From assembly GCA_041477815.1 (NCBI GenBank), contig JBGOUV010000325.1:1-7926 (forward strand): DNA of 7,926 nt, in the 5' to 3' direction. A program made the position numbers and the translations under genes. The number at the start of each line of letters is the position of its first letter. Position 1 is the first letter of the stretch. Of the stretch, positions 5,993-7,926 are shown piece after piece. This DNA comes from JBGOUV01 sp041477815. Lineage in GTDB: Bacteria; Acidobacteriota; Terriglobia; Bryobacterales; JACQDG01. The notes below the pieces were generated by a model, which saw nothing but the letters and a program-made list of their open reading frames with translations, ran no database searches and was not told the origin of the DNA.

Positions 5993-6090
5993 TGTGGGGC
6001 GGCCCCCCTGGGCCGCAGCCGGCCCCCTGGCCGGCTCACGGGAAAAGGCTGGCCAGGGGGCCAGCCGCGGCGGGGGGGCGCCGCCCCACA
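5993..6090. repeat. 98-bp GC-rich imperfect palindrome (REP/MITE-like)
   Basis: The outer arms are a perfect 11-bp inverted repeat (TGTGGGGCGGC 5993-6003 with GCCGCCCCACA 6080-6090). The inner arms at 6018-6035 and 6048-6065 match at 16 of 18 positions, around a 12-nt loop containing ACGGGAAAA. It fills most of the gap between the two cytochrome genes, ending 20 nt before the chosen start of the second. It is not followed by a T-run, so it does not look like a terminator. Such structures are commonly dispersed intergenic repeats. It could act as an mRNA-stabilising or processing stem between the two genes. Confidence 0.7.
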
Positions 6091-6110
6091 TCGTGGCCAG
6101 CATTCGACAA

Positions 6111-7706
6111 ATGGCAAAGTTTGCGCCACGTCACCTAGCAGCCCTGGTGTTGGCCGCGATACTCCCGGCGGCCTGGCCGCAATCGCGGGCGACGCCGCAT
6201 TTTCAGACCTCCGACCGTTGCGTCGCCTGCCACAACGGGCTGACCACGCCCTCCGGCGACGACATGTCCATCGGTTTCGACTGGCGCCCCACCATGATGG
6301 CCAATTCCTCGCGCGACCCCTACTGGCAGGCGGGAGTGCGGCGCGAAATTACCGATCATCCCGAAGCGCGCGCGGCCATCGAGGAAGAGTGCTCCAAGTG
6401 CCACTTGCCGATGGCTCGGGGCGAGGTGTTCTCCCATCTCCCGTTCGACCCCGGAAAGCCCGGCGATCGCCTGGCCGCGGACGGCGTGTCTTGTTCGTTG
6501 TGCCACCAGATCGGCAAGGAGAAGCTGGGAACGCGGGAGAGCTTTGTCGGGGGATTCGTGATCGATCCGCCTGCTTCTGATGGGTATCGGGCCGAATACG
6601 GTCCCTACGAGGTGGACGCCGGCCATACCCGGATCATGCGATCGTCGTCGCGCGGCTTCCGCCCCACCGAGGGCAAGCACGTCCGGCAATCTGAGGTCTG
6701 CGCGACCTGTCACACGCTCTACACCAAGGCGCTGGGACCGGGCGGCAAGGTCCTCGGCGAGCTGCCGGAGCAGGTGCCCTATCAGGAGTGGCTGCACAGC
6801 GACTACCGGGAAAAGCAGAGCTGCCAGTCCTGCCACATGCCGGCGGTCCCGGGCGAGGTGCGTATCACCAACGTCCTGGGCAAGCCTCGGGAGGGAGTGT
6901 CGCGGCACGTATTTGTCGGCGGCAACTTCTTCCTGCTGAACCTGCTGAACCGCTATCGCAACGAGCTGAGCGTGGGAGCTTTGCCCCCGGAACTGGCGGC
7001 GGCGGCGGAGCGGACCGTAGCTCACCTGCAGTCGCAAACGGCCCGCCTCGCCGTCGACCGGATCGAAGTGCGCGCCGGCAAACTGGAGGCGGAGGTCTCG
7101 GTCCAGAACCTGGGCGGCCACAAGCTGCCGACGGCCTACCCGTCGCGCCGGGTCTGGCTGCACGTGGTGGTGCGGGACGGGAACCAGCGAACTGTGTTCG
7201 AGTCGGGCGCGCGGACCGCGGCCGGCGCCATCGAGGGCAATGACAACGACGCCGACGCCGCGCGCTTCGAGCCGCACTACACCGAGATCACCAGCGCCGG
7301 GCAGGTTCAGATCTATGAGTCCATCATGGCGGACCAGGCCGGCAAGGTGACCACCGGGCTGCTCTCAGCCGTGCGCTACCTGAAAGATAACCGGCTGCTG
7401 CCGCGCGGCTTCGACAAGCGCACGGCGGACCTGGATATCGCGGTGGTGGGTGGGGCGTCGGAGGACGAGGACTTCACCGGCGCGGGAGACCGCGTGCGAT
7501 ATGTCGTGGCGCTGGGCGACGCGACCGGTCCGTTTCAGATCGAGGTCGAGCTTTGGTTCCAACCGGTCTCCTATCGCTGGGCGGCGAATTTGCGGCCGTA
7601 CGAAGCGGAGGAGACCCGCCGGTTCAGCAGGTATTACGAGTCGATGGCGTCCGCATCGGCAGTAATGCTGGTGCGCGCTCGCAGCGGCACCGAGCCGCGA
7701 CCGTAA
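6111..7706 (+). CDS. Secreted pentaheme c-type cytochrome
   Basis: The ATG at 6111 gives 531 aa with a signal peptide (MAKFAPRHLAALVLAAILPA, cleavage near residue 23-26). Five CxxCH heme motifs are present: CVACH 37-41, CSKCH 94-98, CSLCH 128-132, CATCH 197-201 and CQSCH 238-242. Candidate distal histidines include 109, 172, 190, 229, 266 and 337. The spacing and the CSKCHLPM and CQSCHMPA contexts recall the cytochrome c554-type multiheme group. Residues about 310-490 form a beta-rich domain without heme motifs (NLGGHKLPTAYPSRR at 333-347), a module often seen behind such heme domains. The likely role is periplasmic or surface electron transfer, perhaps with the monoheme-barrel protein upstream. 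The frame is open far upstream, including an ATG at 5967 overlapping the previous stop. That 48-codon extension translates the palindrome and would bury the signal peptide, so 6111 is preferred. No Shine-Dalgarno sequence is seen there. Confidence 0.88.
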   Translation: MAKFAPRHLAALVLAAILPAAWPQSRATPHFQTSDRCVACHNGLTTPSGDDMSIGFDWRPTMMANSSRDPYWQAGVRREITDHPEARAAIEEECSKCHLPMARGEVFSHLPFDPGKPGDRLAADGVSCSLCHQIGKEKLGTRESFVGGFVIDPPASDGYRAEYGPYEVDAGHTRIMRSSSRGFRPTEGKHVRQSEVCATCHTLYTKALGPGGKVLGELPEQVPYQEWLHSDYREKQSCQSCHMPAVPGEVRITNVLGKPREGVSRHVFVGGNFFLLNLLNRYRNELSVGALPPELAAAAERTVAHLQSQTARLAVDRIEVRAGKLEAEVSVQNLGGHKLPTAYPSRRVWLHVVVRDGNQRTVFESGARTAAGAIEGNDNDADAARFEPHYTEITSAGQVQIYESIMADQAGKVTTGLLSAVRYLKDNRLLPRGFDKRTADLDIAVVGGASEDEDFTGAGDRVRYVVALGDATGPFQIEVELWFQPVSYRWAANLRPYEAEETRRFSRYYESMASASAVMLVRARSGTEPRP

Positions 7707-7787
7707 GTACCTACGTAGTCAGATTCGTGCTGAAACTGGCAGAATATCTTTCGCGATGCGCATTTGCACCAATGTTTACGGGCCTGC

Positions 7788-7817
7788 GGGGGCAATTCGG
7801 CAGTGCCCCCAACTTTT
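7788..7817 (+). terminator. Probable intrinsic terminator behind the pentaheme cytochrome gene
   Basis: A perfect 7-bp stem (GGGGGCA 7788-7794 with TGCCCCC 7804-7810, 9-nt loop) is followed by AACTTTT. It lies about 80 nt after the stop codon at 7706. The T-run is short, so termination may be incomplete. The stretch 7707-7787 before it shows no gene. Confidence 0.55.
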
Positions 7818-7839
7818 CCAAAATTGGTCCTGTTTGGTT

Positions 7840-7902
7840 CCGGCTACGCCGGGTTAGGTAGCGGGGAGCCGGAGCCCGAAGGCCCCGGCCCCCAACACCT
7901 AA
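7840..7902. repeat. GC-rich imperfect palindromes in the 3' intergenic region
   Basis: A 5-bp hairpin (CCGGC 7840-7844, loop TAC, GCCGG 7848-7852) is followed by a longer imperfect palindrome. Its outer arms are TTAGGT (7854-7859) and ACCTAA (7897-7902). The inner stem is built from GGGG, GCCGG and GCC around a CGAA loop with complementary right arms up to about 7893. It resembles dispersed intergenic repeats in GC-rich genomes. No coding function is evident. Confidence 0.5.
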
Positions 7903-7926
7903 GACCCAACACCCAACACCCAACAC
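7891..7926. repeat. Tandem 7-bp repeat CCCAACA
   Basis: Five consecutive heptamers in phase: CCCAACA (7891-7897), a degenerate CCTAAGA (7898-7904), then three exact copies (7905-7911, 7912-7918, 7919-7925). The array runs on at the right edge. Heptameric short tandem repeats of this sort are known in intergenic regions of several bacterial groups. On the minus strand it yields a spurious low-complexity Gly/Val/Trp peptide, not a gene. Confidence 0.75.

Noticed and set aside
5739..6110. Upstream extension of the pentaheme cytochrome frame
   Set aside because: It overlaps the barrel domain gene in another frame and translates the palindrome; the signal peptide starts at 6111.
6135..7277. 380-aa open frame on the minus strand
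   Set aside because: It is the complement of the pentaheme cytochrome gene, with no recognisable domain and an Arg/His-rich composition.
7853..7903. Another attC, from GTTAGGT and CCTAAG boxes
   Set aside because: The boxes are in the wrong order (GTT side first) for an attC on either strand, and the AAC triplet is missing.
7711..7926. 71-aa minus-strand frame with a Gly/Val/Trp/Leu repeat start
   Set aside because: Its beginning is only the translation of the heptamer repeats, and it runs through the hairpins and terminator.
7891..7926. CRISPR or telomere-like array
   Set aside because: The units are only 7 bp with no spacers, and no cas genes are present; it is a simple tandem repeat.

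Overview
The window looks like a piece of a GC-rich, Gram-negative, soil-type bacterial chromosome. The style of the genes (large secreted alpha/beta-hydrolases, HEAT/Sel1 repeat proteins, secreted multiheme cytochromes, GC-rich intergenic palindromes) is most like Acidobacteriota of the Solibacter/Bryobacterales kind. This is an inference from gene style; there is no rRNA or marker gene to prove it.

Left region (1-1000, minus strand) looks like an integron gene-cassette array without a visible integrase. A well-formed attC site (185-250) lies directly behind a gene for a small multi-pass membrane protein (245-796), and the stop codon of that gene is inside the attC box. The core box at the other end of the cassette (831-837) is the exact reverse complement of the inner box of its attC, as expected for one cassette of about 646 bp. 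A further cassette starts at 190 and runs off the left edge. Only the first 14 codons of its gene are present, behind a striking 72-nt three-way-junction leader that buries the Shine-Dalgarno sequence. A possible mini-cassette (831-997) carries a 36-codon ORF with a good ribosome binding site.

Middle region (1061-4829, minus strand) holds two secreted proteins in tandem. The first transcribed is a 655-aa two-domain alpha/beta-hydrolase (acetyl-xylan-esterase-like) with an intact Ser-Asp-His triad in its first domain. The second is a 570-aa protein joining an esterase-like domain that has lost its nucleophile to HEAT-like and Sel1 repeats. A candidate leaderless promoter sits in the 43-bp divergent gap at 4830-4872.

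Right region (4873-7706, plus strand) encodes two secreted c-type cytochromes in a row: a monoheme cytochrome fused to a beta-strand-rich, outer-membrane-barrel-like domain, and a pentaheme cytochrome. Together they suggest an envelope electron-transfer module. A 98-bp GC-rich palindrome sits between them. Behind the second gene come a likely terminator, another imperfect palindrome and an array of 7-bp tandem repeats reaching the right edge.
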